The notes under the pieces: model-generated | What the model was told of the DNA's origin: nothing | Seen by the model: only the letters and a program-made list of their open reading frames with translations | Database searches by the model: none | Assembly: GCF_022921055.1 (NCBI RefSeq) | Contig: NZ_CP095061.1 | Location: 1,899,501 to 1,963,500 of the forward strand | DNA from: Hymenobacter volaticus | Lineage (GTDB): Bacteria; Bacteroidota; Bacteroidia; Cytophagales; Hymenobacteraceae | Direction of reading: 5' to 3' | DNA length: 64,000 bases | Made by a program: the position numbers and the translations under genes | In this document: positions 55,066-64,000 of the stretch, in pieces | Numbering within the stretch: the first letter of the stretch is position 1 | Layout of the letters: every line of letters starts with the position of its first letter

Positions 55066-56775
55066 ATGCCCGAACAACAGCTTCCAAATCAATCCCGCAA
55101 ACGCCGTGACCTGCTTCGCTTCTTGGCGGTAATCGGGGCGTTGCTGCTACTCAATTTCATTGGTCAGCAGTTCTTTTTTCGCCTCGATCTTACGCAGGAA
55201 AAGCGCTACACCATGTCGGCGGCCACCCGGCAACTGCTGACGGGCTTGAAGCAACCCATAACTGTGACCGTGTACCTCGATGGGGACTTCCCGCCCGCGT
55301 TCCGGCGCTTGCAGCAGGCCGTCCGCGAGACCCTCAACGAGATGCAGGTCTACGGTGGCAGCAACTTGAAGTACGTGTTCATCGACCCATCGGCGGCCGG
55401 CACCGAAAAGGCCCGCAACGAGTACTATGCCTCCCTGTTTAAGAAAGGGCTGACGCCGACCAACCTCGGTGCCAACGAAAACGGCAAACGGGTCGAGAAA
55501 ATCATTTTTCCGTGGGCTACGGTATCAGCAGGAGGTAAAGAGCAGCAAGTGCTGCTGTTGCGCGGCAACCAAGCGGCTCCCTCCGATGTGCGCCTCAACC
55601 AAAGCATTGAGGGCTTAGAGTACGAGCTAGCCAGCGCTATTCGTAAGCTGAGCCCCGGTAAGCGCAAGCTAATTGGGGTGGTAGAAGGCCACGGCGAACT
55701 AAGCAATGCCGAAGCCGGCGACCTGATTGGCTCGCTTAGCCAGTACTACGACGTGTACCGCGTTGACCTGAGTAAAGTACGCGACCTACGTGCCCTCAGC
55801 GCCGTTATTGTGGCCAAGCCTGCCACGCCTTACACCGAACCCGAAAAATTCAAGCTCGACCAATTCATCACGCAGGGAGGCAATGCGCTGTTCTTCGTGG
55901 ATGCCATGCGCGTCAACCTTGATAGCGCCGCCCGTACTGGCATGCTGTCTTTCCCGCAGCCCGTGGGCCTCGATGATTTGCTGTTCAAGTATGGCGTACG
56001 TGTCAATGCCGACCTGATTCTGGATCTTAATTCCGGCGTTATTCCACTCGTGACGGGCAAGGAGGGCAACAAGCCGAAGGTGGAGCCTATGCCTTGGCAG
56101 TTCTATCCGCTGGTCAACAACTTCAGTACGCACCCCATCACCCGCAACCTCGATGCGGTATACACCAAGTTCGTGGGCACCATCGACACGGTAAAAGCCA
56201 CGGGCATCCGCAAAACGCCCCTGCTTTTCACCTCTCGCTACTCCCGGGTGTTGCCCTCGCCGGTGCCCGTCAACCTCAACGACGCGCGTCTGCAACCCGA
56301 CCGGAAGCTTTACAAAGACAAGTTCAAACCCGTCGGCTACTTGCTGGAAGGACAATTTCGCTCGCTCTACGCCAACCGCGCCCAACCCGGTACCACGCAG
56401 TTTCAGCCCGCTACCTCGCCCCAAGCCAAGCCCTCCAAAGTGCTCGTCGTGTCGGACGGCGACTTTGTGCGCTCCGAGCTAGACCCCAAAACCGGCCGCC
56501 CGTTTCGCCTCGGCTTCGACCGGCTCGCCAACACCGAATTCGCCAACCGCGAGCTAGTGCTAAATGCCGTGGACTACATGCTCGACGAAAGTGGCCTTAT
56601 CGGCGTGCGTAGCAAGCAAGTCACCTTGCGTCCCCTCGATAAGCTCAAGGTTATTGAGCAGCGCCGCAGCTGGCAGATACTGAATCTGGTGGCGCCACTG
56701 GTGCTATTAGGAGTATTTGGTGCCGTGCGCGCTTGGCGCCGGAAACGGCGCTATGCAGGATTTGGTGAAAAGTAG
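55066..56775 (+). CDS. gldG: gliding-motility-associated protein GldG
   Basis: 569 residues. One N-terminal helix at about 18-36, the large periplasmic ABC-type-uncharacterised domain (TMSAATRQLLTGLKQPITVT, IGVVEGHGELSNAEAGDLIG, GNALFFVDAMRVNLDS) and a second helix at about 540-558 followed by a basic tail. It completes the GldAFG transporter. The stop codon at 56775 is one base from the stop of the convergent gene at 56777. Confidence 0.92.
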   Translation: MPEQQLPNQSRKRRDLLRFLAVIGALLLLNFIGQQFFFRLDLTQEKRYTMSAATRQLLTGLKQPITVTVYLDGDFPPAFRRLQQAVRETLNEMQVYGGSNLKYVFIDPSAAGTEKARNEYYASLFKKGLTPTNLGANENGKRVEKIIFPWATVSAGGKEQQVLLLRGNQAAPSDVRLNQSIEGLEYELASAIRKLSPGKRKLIGVVEGHGELSNAEAGDLIGSLSQYYDVYRVDLSKVRDLRALSAVIVAKPATPYTEPEKFKLDQFITQGGNALFFVDAMRVNLDSAARTGMLSFPQPVGLDDLLFKYGVRVNADLILDLNSGVIPLVTGKEGNKPKVEPMPWQFYPLVNNFSTHPITRNLDAVYTKFVGTIDTVKATGIRKTPLLFTSRYSRVLPSPVPVNLNDARLQPDRKLYKDKFKPVGYLLEGQFRSLYANRAQPGTTQFQPATSPQAKPSKVLVVSDGDFVRSELDPKTGRPFRLGFDRLANTEFANRELVLNAVDYMLDESGLIGVRSKQVTLRPLDKLKVIEQRRSWQILNLVAPLVLLGVFGAVRAWRRKRRYAGFGEK

Positions 56776-56776
56776 A

Positions 56777-57643
56777 CTATAACCACCCTGATTCTGGCCA
56801 GTTCGACCAATGGGTGTTTGGTGCTAAGGTGGGCTGATAAAAACTCGTGTTGCCGGTGGCTAGCACTTTTGCCAACTGTTGCCACGTCTCGTAACTGCTA
56901 GGGCGGCTGTTGGTCCACTCTTGCAAGATATACTCACTGGTTGTAGCATCCTGAGACCGAATAGTAGCAGTAAGATCAGCAAGGCTCATACCCTGTAGGC
57001 CACCAACCTCTTTATTTAAGTTGTACGTGCGCTCTATATCTTCATCGGATAGAATATTTTGAGGCCCAACAGTAAAATCCTTGTGATGCCACTCATCCAG
57101 CACCATAATTTTCTTCAGGTGCTTCGGGATGGATTTATAGAGTTCTTCATCGGTTGCGCGGAATAAACCCTGGTGCTGCGTAATTAAAAGTCGGCCAACT
57201 TCCTCCCAATTGATACTGTTTGACTCTACTTCTAGTAAGTCAATTCCAGCATCTAGGTAGTTGGCTCTCTCATGACTTAAAGCAATAGGAATACCACGGA
57301 CAAAGATTTCTGATGCCGCTGGATCTAACATCTCATCCAACGAAGCCTCCCTAAAAGAGTCTTCATCAATAGGAGATAAGCTGTAATAGTTGGTATGCCG
57401 GTTGTTGTATGTTTCTAAATTAATCAAGCAGTTGCCGTGATAATAAATCGATAGGTCGATCCAACCGCCACGAGGATTGAACCCTACTATCTCCGCTGCA
57501 ATAGCCCATTCATCTTCACTGCGAAATAGATTTAGCCGTGTGACTATCAAATAAGAGTAACCTGCATTTAATGGCAAAAAACTGCAGTAATATCCATCGT
57601 TGGAATGGTCAAGTGCGTCAAGTATTTGCTGTTCTGAAATCAT
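56777..57643 (-). CDS. DUF7003-like protein of unknown function
   Basis: 288 residues, no signal peptide. It shows features I recall from proteins labelled DUF7003: GYSYLIVTRLNLFRSEDEWA, an internal EIVGFNPRGGW, HGNCL, then DEWHHKDF and the C-terminal NTHWSNWPESGW (identification from memory, moderate). Function is unknown. Base composition is somewhat more AT-rich than gldG. It converges on gldG with no room for a terminator, and is upstream of the GH3 gene's terminator on the same strand. Confidence 0.7.
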   Translation of the reverse strand: MISEQQILDALDHSNDGYYCSFLPLNAGYSYLIVTRLNLFRSEDEWAIAAEIVGFNPRGGWIDLSIYYHGNCLINLETYNNRHTNYYSLSPIDEDSFREASLDEMLDPAASEIFVRGIPIALSHERANYLDAGIDLLEVESNSINWEEVGRLLITQHQGLFRATDEELYKSIPKHLKKIMVLDEWHHKDFTVGPQNILSDEDIERTYNLNKEVGGLQGMSLADLTATIRSQDATTSEYILQEWTNSRPSSYETWQQLAKVLATGNTSFYQPTLAPNTHWSNWPESGWL

Positions 57644-57713
57644 ATCTAGCTTTTGGATAGTATCAAGTTTAACGCATCAATAAGCAAAAGTTTCGTGACA
57701 TTCATGTGTATAA

Positions 57714-57747
57714 AAAATGCCCAATAGCAGCTGCTATTGGGCATTTT
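57714..57747 (-). terminator. terminator of the GH3 gene
   Basis: A perfect 17-bp inverted repeat (57714-57730 with 57731-57747), followed on the minus strand by a T-run, 60 bases after the GH3 stop codon. Confidence 0.8.
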
Positions 57748-57806
57748 ATGTATAGAGTTACAATCTGTTTTTCTTGAAGAATACTTTATTCCTAAGGCAG
57801 GACCTA

Positions 57807-60116
57807 TTATAGCGTCACGTTGCCGCTGAGGCGGATGTCGCGGGAGGAACTGCCGACGAGTACGCCAAACTTGCCGGGCTCTAGTACCCATGCCTTCTTG
57901 GCTTCGTCGTAGAACTGGAAGGCGTTGGTGTCAAGGGTCAGCGTTACGGTTTGGGACTCACCGGGCTTGAGGAACACTTTCTGGAAGCCTTTCAACTCTT
58001 TTTCGGGGCGTTTCACGGAGGCTTGGTCGTCGTGCACGTATACCTGTGCCACCTCGGCGCCGGCTACTTTTCCAGTGTTCGTGACAGTAAACTTCACGGT
58101 GGCGTTTTGCTGGCCAGGCGTAACGGTTAGGTTATCGTACTTGAAGGTGGTATAGCTTAACCCGTAGCCGAAAGCATATTGTGGCTCCACTTTGTAGGTA
58201 TCGAAGTAGCGGTAGCCCACGAAGATGTCGTCTTTGTAGTGCTCTACCACCGCATTGGGGTCAGAAGGGTTGTCGGTGGGGTAGTTACCGATTTTATGGG
58301 CTGGCGAATCAGCAAGTTTTACGGGGAAAGTCATGGGCAGTTTGCCCGAGGGGTTGACGGTCCCGAGCAACACTTTGGCAATGGCGTTGCCGCCTTCCAT
58401 ACCGGGGTACCACGCCTCTACAATGCCTTTGGCCTGCTTTTCCCACGCCGACACGTCTATCGGGCCACCGCCCATCAGCACCACTACAGTGTTGGGGTTG
58501 GCTTTGAGCACCGCTTGAATGAGTTGGTCTTGACCAAAGGGCATATTCATGTCAGGCTTGTCGGGACCTTCGGCGTCGTAGGCGTTGTCGTCCCATACGG
58601 CGTAGTTGTAGCCGTGCGTCCAGCCGCCTACCACGATGGCCACATCGGCTTTGGAAGCAGCATCCACAGCTTGCTGTATCATTTGAGCGTCGGCTTTTTG
58701 ATTGCGGGCGATTTTGTAGCCTTGCACATAATTTACCGTCACGCCGCTGCCTAGCTCGTTTTTCAAGCCCTGCAAGGGCGTGATTTCGTACTTAGCTTTC
58801 ACCTGCGAACTGCCCCCGCCCATCGAATTGGCCCGGTCAGCATTTTCGCCGATAACGGCAATGGTTTTGATAGAAGCCTTCTTGAGCGGTAGGATGTTGC
58901 CTTCGTTTTTGAGCAGCACAATGCCCTCCTCGGCCACCTTAAGTGCAGTGGCGGCGTGCTCTTTGGTGGCGTAGGCGCCAGGCGTGCGCTTAGCGCCTTC
59001 CATCATGTTGGTTTTATACATCACGCGCAGAATGCGGCGTACTTTATCGTCAATCAACTCCTCCTTCACCTTGCCACTTTTCACCAGGGTCACTACGGTG
59101 TCACCGAGAAAGAACTTTGGGTATACGGTGCTGAGCTCCACCTTTTTGGCCGGTCCACCCGCCGTCTGCGACACGGTTTGGTTCATTAGCAGCAGGTCGG
59201 TGCCCATTTCCATGTCGGTGCCGTTGTTGATGGCTTCCATCGTGCTATGCACGGCACCCCAATCACTCATCACAAAGCCCTTGAAACCCCACCGGTCCTT
59301 CAGAATCTTGTTCATCAGGTAGTCGTTGTGAGTGGCCCACTGCCCACGAAACTTGTTGTAGGAACCCATGAGCGTATAGACGCCCGCTTCCTGCACGGCA
59401 GCTTTGAAGCCTGGTAGATAAATTTCGTTTAGGGCCCGCTCACTCATGTCCACGTCAACCGTAGTGCGCTTGGTTTCCTGGTTGTTGGCCGCGTAGTGCT
59501 TCACACAAGCTGATACTCCTTGGTCTTGCACCCCCTTGATATAACCCACCGCCATGCGCGACACCAGATAAGGGTCTTCGCTCTGGTACTCGAAGTTGCG
59601 CCCGTTGAGTGGAGTTCGGATGATGTTGATGCCAGGCCCGAGAATCACGTCTTTGCCCCGGAACTTAGCCTCGCTTCCCAATACCTGACCATATGCGTAG
59701 CCTAAGGCCGGGTTCCAGGTGGAAGCAAGTGTGTTGCCGGTAGGCAAATACGTGCCGGCGTCGTTTGCGTCCTTGTCGGGAGTCCAGTCGCGGCCGAATT
59801 CGGGGCGTACGCCGTGCGGGCCGTCGGAGGAGGTGAACTCGGGGATGCCGAGCCGCTGCACACCGCCAGAAGTGAACGAGGAACTGCCGTGAATCATGGC
59901 TACCTTCTCTTCCAACGTCATCTTCTTGATGAGGGCGTTGATTTTGGCGTCGTTGGTAGTGAGGGCGGCCTGCTGGTTTTTCGTGGAAGCTTGGCTGGCC
60001 TGCGTAGCTGGTTTCTTAGCGGTAGCCGGCTTGCTTTGCGCCCACGTAGAGCTAGCCGTTAGGCAGCAAGTAGTTGTGCTGAGAAGTAAGAAAAAGTGAT
60101 ACGGTTTGAAATGCAT
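57807..60116 (-). CDS. bglX: secreted GH3 beta-glucosidase
   Basis: 769 residues. Signal peptide 1-26 (SSTWAQ). The GH3 N-terminal barrel starts at about 55 with KMTLEEKVAMIHG and SSDGPHGVR; the KHYAANNQE motif is at about 206 and the nucleophile Asp is D285 in FVMSDWGAVH. The (alpha/beta)6 sandwich follows (IAVIGENADRANSMGGGSS), and a fibronectin-III-like domain ends the protein (GYGLSYTTFKYDNLTVTP). It hydrolyses beta-linked oligosaccharides in the periplasm or at the surface. bglX is the usual name for this architecture. Confidence 0.88.
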   Translation of the reverse strand: MHFKPYHFFLLLSTTTCCLTASSTWAQSKPATAKKPATQASQASTKNQQAALTTNDAKINALIKKMTLEEKVAMIHGSSSFTSGGVQRLGIPEFTSSDGPHGVRPEFGRDWTPDKDANDAGTYLPTGNTLASTWNPALGYAYGQVLGSEAKFRGKDVILGPGINIIRTPLNGRNFEYQSEDPYLVSRMAVGYIKGVQDQGVSACVKHYAANNQETKRTTVDVDMSERALNEIYLPGFKAAVQEAGVYTLMGSYNKFRGQWATHNDYLMNKILKDRWGFKGFVMSDWGAVHSTMEAINNGTDMEMGTDLLLMNQTVSQTAGGPAKKVELSTVYPKFFLGDTVVTLVKSGKVKEELIDDKVRRILRVMYKTNMMEGAKRTPGAYATKEHAATALKVAEEGIVLLKNEGNILPLKKASIKTIAVIGENADRANSMGGGSSQVKAKYEITPLQGLKNELGSGVTVNYVQGYKIARNQKADAQMIQQAVDAASKADVAIVVGGWTHGYNYAVWDDNAYDAEGPDKPDMNMPFGQDQLIQAVLKANPNTVVVLMGGGPIDVSAWEKQAKGIVEAWYPGMEGGNAIAKVLLGTVNPSGKLPMTFPVKLADSPAHKIGNYPTDNPSDPNAVVEHYKDDIFVGYRYFDTYKVEPQYAFGYGLSYTTFKYDNLTVTPGQQNATVKFTVTNTGKVAGAEVAQVYVHDDQASVKRPEKELKGFQKVFLKPGESQTVTLTLDTNAFQFYDEAKKAWVLEPGKFGVLVGSSSRDIRLSGNVTL

Positions 60117-60733
60117 ACGAACTGTTTATGAGTGGGAATTTTTAAGCTGATTTCACGCAGAGTTTGTCAGGAGCAGGCCACAGTTCAACTCTAGAGCGTA
60201 AACCTTTGCGTAAAAAGTACAGTAATGTAAGACAACACGCAATTAAGATTGCGTGTTGTCTTATTTTATTGACTGCTAGTTGTGCTGAGCATGCTTTAGC
60301 AGCTCCAGTAAAGCAAACCTGAAATACGGTAGTGGCACAGCAAACCTCCTAGGTTTCATCTGAACTCTACCTAAACTAAGCAGGCGAAAAATTGTGGGGC
60401 TTGGCTAGAAAATAATATCCAAACGAACAACGCAGGAGGAGTGTACACTCGAAATGCATAGCTGTTGAAAGGTTTACTTTTAAGGTTAGCAGTATAAATT
60501 AATGCAGACCATTAGCTGATTTTATACGCTCTGAAAATATATTGTTCTTTGTAACAGAATAGTTTGAACCGGGTGCTTTCCTTGGATTTGTGTTAGGGAC
60601 ACGGGCAGCAGCTATTTAGTGGGAAATCCCTAGTAGGAAGAAAGTCAATTTTGTATTCTAGTACTTCTGCTTCTATACTAGCATTATAGGTGGTACTGCT
60701 GCGAAAAGGCGCTAAAAAACAGACCCTATTACC
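60117..60733. other. long divergent intergenic region between GH3 and dnaN
   Basis: 617 bases without a supported ORF. It is AT-rich in the centre (about 60370-60560), and contains one strong terminator hairpin at 60229-60270 that serves neither flanking gene. This may mark a short untranslated transcript. Confidence 0.5.
60229..60270. terminator. orphan intrinsic terminator
   Basis: A perfect 15-bp stem (60229-60243 with 60248-60262) with a 4-base loop, followed on the plus strand by ATTTTATT. Both neighbours are transcribed away from it. Confidence 0.7.
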
Positions 60734-60741
60734 TATCTTTG
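60734..60741 (+). promoter_or_regulatory. -7 element of dnaN
   Basis: TATCTTTG matches TAnnTTTG exactly, 39 bases before the dnaN ATG. No TTG is found at -33. Confidence 0.6.
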
Positions 60742-60779
60742 TCTCCCTTCCCCCAAACACTTTCGACCCCTGCCTCTGT

Positions 60780-61904
60780 ATGAAGTTCATCGTCTCGTCT
60801 TCCGCCTTGCTCAAGCAACTCCAGAGCATCAATGGCGTGGTCACGAACAATCCCGTGGTGCCGATTCTGGAGAACTTCCTCTTCGAGATTGAGGAAGGCA
60901 AGCTAACGATTACGGCTTCTGATCTGGAGACCAGCATGATAACGGAGCTGCCCGTGGAAGCCCGCGAAGCCGGCCGTATTGCGGCCCCAGCCCGCATCTT
61001 GCTCGATACGCTCAAGAACCTGCCCGACCAGCCCGTAACCTTTACCCTGGACGAGGAAACCTATACCATTGAAATTGCTAGCAGCAACGGCCGCTACAAA
61101 CTAGCAGGCGAAAACGCTACCGATTTCCCGCGCGTGCCCGTGGTGAAAGGCTCTACGCCGATTGAAATTCCGTCGTCGTCGTTGGCTCGGGCTATCAACA
61201 AAACCATCTTCGCGGTGAGCACCGACGAGTTGCGCCCGGCCATGACCGGCATCTTGGTGCAGCTAGCCGATAGTCAAGTAACCTTTGTGGCTACCGATGG
61301 TCACCGCTTGCTGCGCTACCGCCGCTCCGATGTAGGGGCTGGCCAAACCGCCAACCTGATTATTCCGCGCAAAGCCTTCAACTTGTTGAAAGGGGCCTTG
61401 CCATCCGAGGCAACGCCCGTAAAAGTAGAGTTCAACAACTCCAATGCGTTCTTTAGCTTCAACCAGATGCGCCTCGTGTGCCGCCTGATTGATGAGCGGT
61501 ACCCCGATTACGAAAACGTAATTCCGGTGAGCAACCCCAACAAGCTCATTATCAGCCGTCAGGAGATCCTGAACTCGGTGAAGCGCATCAGCATCTACTC
61601 CAATAAGACCACCCACCAAGTGCGGCTGCGCCTGGCAGGTTCCGAACTGACCGTTTCGGCAGAAGATCTGGATTTCAGCAACGAAGCCAATGAGAAACTG
61701 CCTTGCCAGTATGACGGTGAGGACATGGAAATTGGCTTCAACGCCAAGTTCCTGCAAGAAATGCTGTCCAACATTGACTCCGAGGAAATCACCTTGGAGC
61801 TAAGCACTCCCAACCGTGCGGGCTTACTGATGCCGACTCTGGCCGACGACAACGAGAGCATTCTGATGCTGGTAATGCCCGTAATGCTCAACAACTACGT
61901 TTAA
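60780..61904 (+). CDS. dnaN: DNA polymerase III beta subunit (sliding clamp)
   Basis: 374 residues from the ATG at 60780 (MKFIVSSSALLKQLQSING); the frame extends upstream to 60690 but without family resemblance. The three clamp domains are complete, with RPAMTGILVQL, FVATDGHRLLRYRR and the C-terminal MPVMLNNYV. It tethers the replicative polymerase to DNA. dnaA or the origin is not in this window. Confidence 0.96.
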   Translation: MKFIVSSSALLKQLQSINGVVTNNPVVPILENFLFEIEEGKLTITASDLETSMITELPVEAREAGRIAAPARILLDTLKNLPDQPVTFTLDEETYTIEIASSNGRYKLAGENATDFPRVPVVKGSTPIEIPSSSLARAINKTIFAVSTDELRPAMTGILVQLADSQVTFVATDGHRLLRYRRSDVGAGQTANLIIPRKAFNLLKGALPSEATPVKVEFNNSNAFFSFNQMRLVCRLIDERYPDYENVIPVSNPNKLIISRQEILNSVKRISIYSNKTTHQVRLRLAGSELTVSAEDLDFSNEANEKLPCQYDGEDMEIGFNAKFLQEMLSNIDSEEITLELSTPNRAGLLMPTLADDNESILMLVMPVMLNNYV

Positions 61905-61925
61905 TAGCGCATTTATTCATTTGTT

Positions 61926-61962
61926 AAATGGCTGGTCGTTCTTGCGGCCGGCCATTTTTCTG
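61926..61962 (+). terminator. terminator of dnaN
   Basis: A 13-bp stem with two G-U pairs (61926-61938 with 61945-61957) and a T-run, 21 bases after the stop codon. Confidence 0.8.
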
Positions 61963-62031
61963 TTTAGTAGTTTTGCAACTTCATCGAGTAGCTGAAACAC
62001 CAAGCAGCTATTCACTCTCCAACCATTCGAC

Positions 62032-62370
62032 ATGAAGAAATCCGAAATTCGTTTCAGCATCGCCCTCGACGACCAGAAAGTACCCGAGGCCATCAGCTGG
62101 ACTGCCACCGATGCCGGCCCTGATATTCACTTTGCCAAGGCCATCAACATCGCTCTGTGGGACCGTGACGAGCGTGGCACCATGAAAATCGACCTTTGGA
62201 CCAAGGAAATGCCCGTAGATGAAATGAAGCGTTTCTATGTAGATACAATGGGCGCCATGGCCGAAAGCATTATAACAGCCACTAACGACTCGGTAATGGC
62301 AACCAAGATGCGCAACCTGTGCAAGGAGCTCATGAATCACATCGACGAAGAGGAACGCAAGCAGAGCTAA
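62032..62370 (+). CDS. gldC: gliding-motility protein GldC
   Basis: 112 residues. The whole protein matches the GldC family pattern: EIRFSIALDDQKVPEAISW, KAINIALWDRDERGTMKIDL and a C-terminal helix MRNLCKELMNHIDEEER. GldC is cytoplasmic and needed for full gliding in flavobacteria; its biochemical role is unclear. It is followed by a strong terminator, so it is a single-gene unit. Confidence 0.92.
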   Translation: MKKSEIRFSIALDDQKVPEAISWTATDAGPDIHFAKAINIALWDRDERGTMKIDLWTKEMPVDEMKRFYVDTMGAMAESIITATNDSVMATKMRNLCKELMNHIDEEERKQS

Positions 62371-62415
62371 TCTGTGGGTGCTATGCGCGTAGCATAAGCA
62401 CTACGTAGTACCAAC

Positions 62416-62452
62416 AGAAAGCCCCATCTGCGCGTCGCAGATGGGGCTTTCT
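62416..62452. terminator. bidirectional terminator after gldC
   Basis: A perfect 16-bp stem (62416-62431 with 62437-62452) with a 5-base loop and AAA/TTT ends, between convergent gldC and the Spy-like gene. Confidence 0.85.
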
Positions 62453-62478
62453 ATTATAACTTGGCCGAAAGAAGCTTT

Positions 62479-62994
62479 CTAGCGAGTTTGCTTAGGGGCT
62501 GGATTACGGGCCGGGGCAATAGTTGCACCGCTGCTAGCTGGCGATGGGTTTTGCACCGACTTCACAAAATTTGAGTTCACGTTAGACGTACGCGAAGCAT
62601 AGTCCCGGTCGTACTTGCGATACGTGGAGCGAGAGTCGTAGTAATTGCTGTATTGATCGTTGGAAAGAACAGCTTGCAGTTCTTTATCCCGCTCTTTGCA
62701 CACTACGTCGCACTGCTGCGTAATAAGCTGGTTGTTGCCAGCATAGCGTTGCTCGATAGCGGCCATTTTAGCTACTTTATCCTCGTTGATGGCTCGCAGG
62801 CGGGTAGACTGGTACCCATTCAAGCGCAAGTCGCGTGCCATCTGGTCGGATAGACGCTTAGCGCGTTCCTGTACCTGCGTTGTACGCGGCGACGCCTGAG
62901 TTTTATCGGCAGGAGCGAGGGATGGCTGTTGCTGAGCCTGAATGCTAAGTGTGCTAGCAAGCAGCAGTAAGGCGAGGGCAAGTTGCTTTCTCAT
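62479..62994 (-). CDS. Spy/CpxP-like periplasmic protein
   Basis: 171 residues from the ATG at 62994 (MRKQLALALLLLASTLS); five codons further upstream another ATG exists. Signal peptide to about SIQAQ. The mature part is helical with RAKRLSDQMARDLRLNGYQ, AINEDKVAKMAAIEQRYAG and ELQAVLSNDQYSNYY, which resembles LTxxQ/Spy-type envelope stress proteins, and ends in a Ser/Pro-rich tail. Function inferred only from this resemblance. Confidence 0.65.
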   Translation of the reverse strand: MRKQLALALLLLASTLSIQAQQQPSLAPADKTQASPRTTQVQERAKRLSDQMARDLRLNGYQSTRLRAINEDKVAKMAAIEQRYAGNNQLITQQCDVVCKERDKELQAVLSNDQYSNYYDSRSTYRKYDRDYASRTSNVNSNFVKSVQNPSPASSGATIAPARNPAPKQTR

Positions 62995-63025
62995 CGGTCG
63001 ATATATCAATATGAAGTTGAAAAAG

Positions 63026-63072
63026 AAGACATCCAGCTTCTTACAGATAAATTGTAAGCTGCCGGATGTCTC
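63026..63072 (-). terminator. terminator of dcd
   Basis: An imperfect stem of about 18 bp (arms 63026-63045 and 63053-63072) followed on the minus strand by a T-rich tract, about 96 bases after the dcd stop. Confidence 0.65.
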
Positions 63073-63167
63073 TTCCTAACGAAAAACAGTGCCAAGGAGT
63101 TTATTGCATGTGCTGAGTTTCTTAAGAAAATAATTACGCAAGCCGCTTAGACCTTGCTAGCTACTTG

Positions 63168-63704
63168 TTAGAACCTATTTTTCCACATCATCGACTCCAC
63201 TGGCCTGTCGGTGCGGTCGTTGTATTTGGCGTTGGCTTTGCGGTTGTAGAAGGTCTCAACGTCGCCTTGCACGGTGAAGTAAATGAGCTGGCCTACCGGC
63301 ATACCGTGGTAGACCCGCACCGGCATCGACACACTAATTTCCAGGGTCCAGTGGTTGCAGAAGCCGATGTCGCCTTTGCCGGCCGTCGCGTGGATGTCGA
63401 TGCCGAGCCGGCCGACGCTGCTTTTGCCTTCTAAGAAAGGAACGTGGGCGTGGCTTTCGGTATACTCTTCAGTGACGCCCAAGTACAGCACGCCGGGTTG
63501 CAGCACAAAGCCTTCGACGGGAATCTCGAATTGCTCTATCTCGTTGTGTTTGCGGGCATCCAGCACGGCGTCGCGGTAGGTGGCGAGGTAACGGCCCAGG
63601 TGCACATCATACGAGTTGGTGCCAAGACAAGTGCGGTCATACGGCTCAATAATGATATTGCCCCGCTCAATTTCGGCGAGAATCTGCTGGTCAGTCAGGA
63701 TCAT
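63168..63704 (-). CDS. dcd: dCTP deaminase
   Basis: 178 residues. TCLGTNSYDVHLG at the N-terminus, then the trimer active-site region EGKSSVGRLGIDIHATAGKGD and FCNHWTLEISV with the catalytic Glu. It deaminates dCTP to dUTP for dTMP synthesis. It follows the membrane protein gene at 63726 by 21 bases on the same strand, so they are probably cotranscribed. Confidence 0.95.
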   Translation of the reverse strand: MILTDQQILAEIERGNIIIEPYDRTCLGTNSYDVHLGRYLATYRDAVLDARKHNEIEQFEIPVEGFVLQPGVLYLGVTEEYTESHAHVPFLEGKSSVGRLGIDIHATAGKGDIGFCNHWTLEISVSMPVRVYHGMPVGQLIYFTVQGDVETFYNRKANAKYNDRTDRPVESMMWKNRF

Positions 63705-63725
63705 AAGGGATGGAGTGCAGAGGTA

Positions 63726-63995
63726 TTAAGTGTTCTCGTCCTCGTCTTCGTAGCGGTCTTCGGGTAAGGCGTTGGTAGAGCGGCGCGTAGGAGGCGTACC
63801 CGTTTGGCGGCCCTGGTCGTCGGCAAGGGCGTCGAGGCGGTTGCGCAGATCAGGCAAAACGCTGGTAACTAAGAAGAGCAACAGCAACACCGAGGCGCCA
63901 GACAGCATCAGAGTCAAGTAGTCCACCCAATCGTGCTCCACGGCTTTGTCAAGCGTTCTTGAACTGGCTGTAGGAGTAGCGGCGTTAGCTGACAC
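63726..63995 (-). CDS. single-TM hypothetical protein (start at or beyond window edge)
   Basis: 89 residues if the GTG at 63995 is the start; the frame is open to the window edge, so it may be longer. One hydrophobic helix (SGASVLLLLFLVTSVLP) is followed by a charged tail rich in Asp/Glu. No family recognised. It lies just upstream of dcd. Confidence 0.5.
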   Translation of the reverse strand: MSANAATPTASSRTLDKAVEHDWVDYLTLMLSGASVLLLLFLVTSVLPDLRNRLDALADDQGRQTGTPPTRRSTNALPEDRYEDEDENT

Positions 63996-64000
63996 TGGGG

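Overview
The window looks like a chromosomal segment of a GC-rich, gliding-type Bacteroidota, most like Hymenobacter or a close Cytophagales relative (inference from content, no database search). Support: the gliding-motility genes gldA, gldF, gldG and gldC; secreted proteins ending in type IX secretion (T9SS) C-terminal sorting domains; promoters of the Bacteroidota TAnnTTTG type; and a DUF151 nuclease, GIN-domain and TPR-histidine-kinase gene set typical of the phylum.

Layout. 1-2680: a GH5-like glycosidase cut by the window edge and a secreted esterase. 2814-11346: a complete tryptophan operon trpE-G-D-C-F-B-A followed by a DAHP synthase, headed by a short leader peptide with three consecutive Trp codons and an intrinsic terminator, i.e. 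a ribosome-mediated attenuator. 11475-16742: a 7-TM AraC regulator, small envelope proteins, a DoxX-like protein, and a phenylalanine hydroxylase gene behind a second, different terminator/antiterminator leader. 16926-30046: M64 peptidase with a coupled lipoprotein, AarF/UbiB kinase with a TetR regulator, photolyase, SDR, pyruvate carboxylase, META lipoprotein and M28 peptidase. 30200-42285: TPR sensor kinase, then a heavy-metal RND efflux cluster (outer-membrane protein, small ORF, CusA/CzcA pump, adaptor, TolC-like channel) with its own two-component system. 42417-48889: cobalamin-binding sensor protein, TPR protein, etfBA, DUF151 nuclease, an AT-rich acyltransferase that looks acquired, and a DinB/YfiT protein. 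49007-64000: MlaFE-type lipid ABC transporter, two SDRs, GIN-domain protein, gldA-gldF-gldG, a DUF7003-like protein, GH3 beta-glucosidase, dnaN, gldC, a Spy-like protein, dCTP deaminase and a membrane protein at the edge.

Two families of long interspersed palindromic repeats sit between genes (four full or decayed copies of one, two of the other, plus fragments). At least seven single-base deficits in short homopolymers break six otherwise intact genes; in every case adding one base to the run restores a full-length family member. Either the sequence carries systematic homopolymer under-calls or these genes are recently inactivated. The strongest regulatory observations are the trp attenuator and the phenylalanine-hydroxylase leader. 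No tRNA, rRNA, CRISPR array, prophage or insertion sequence was recognised.
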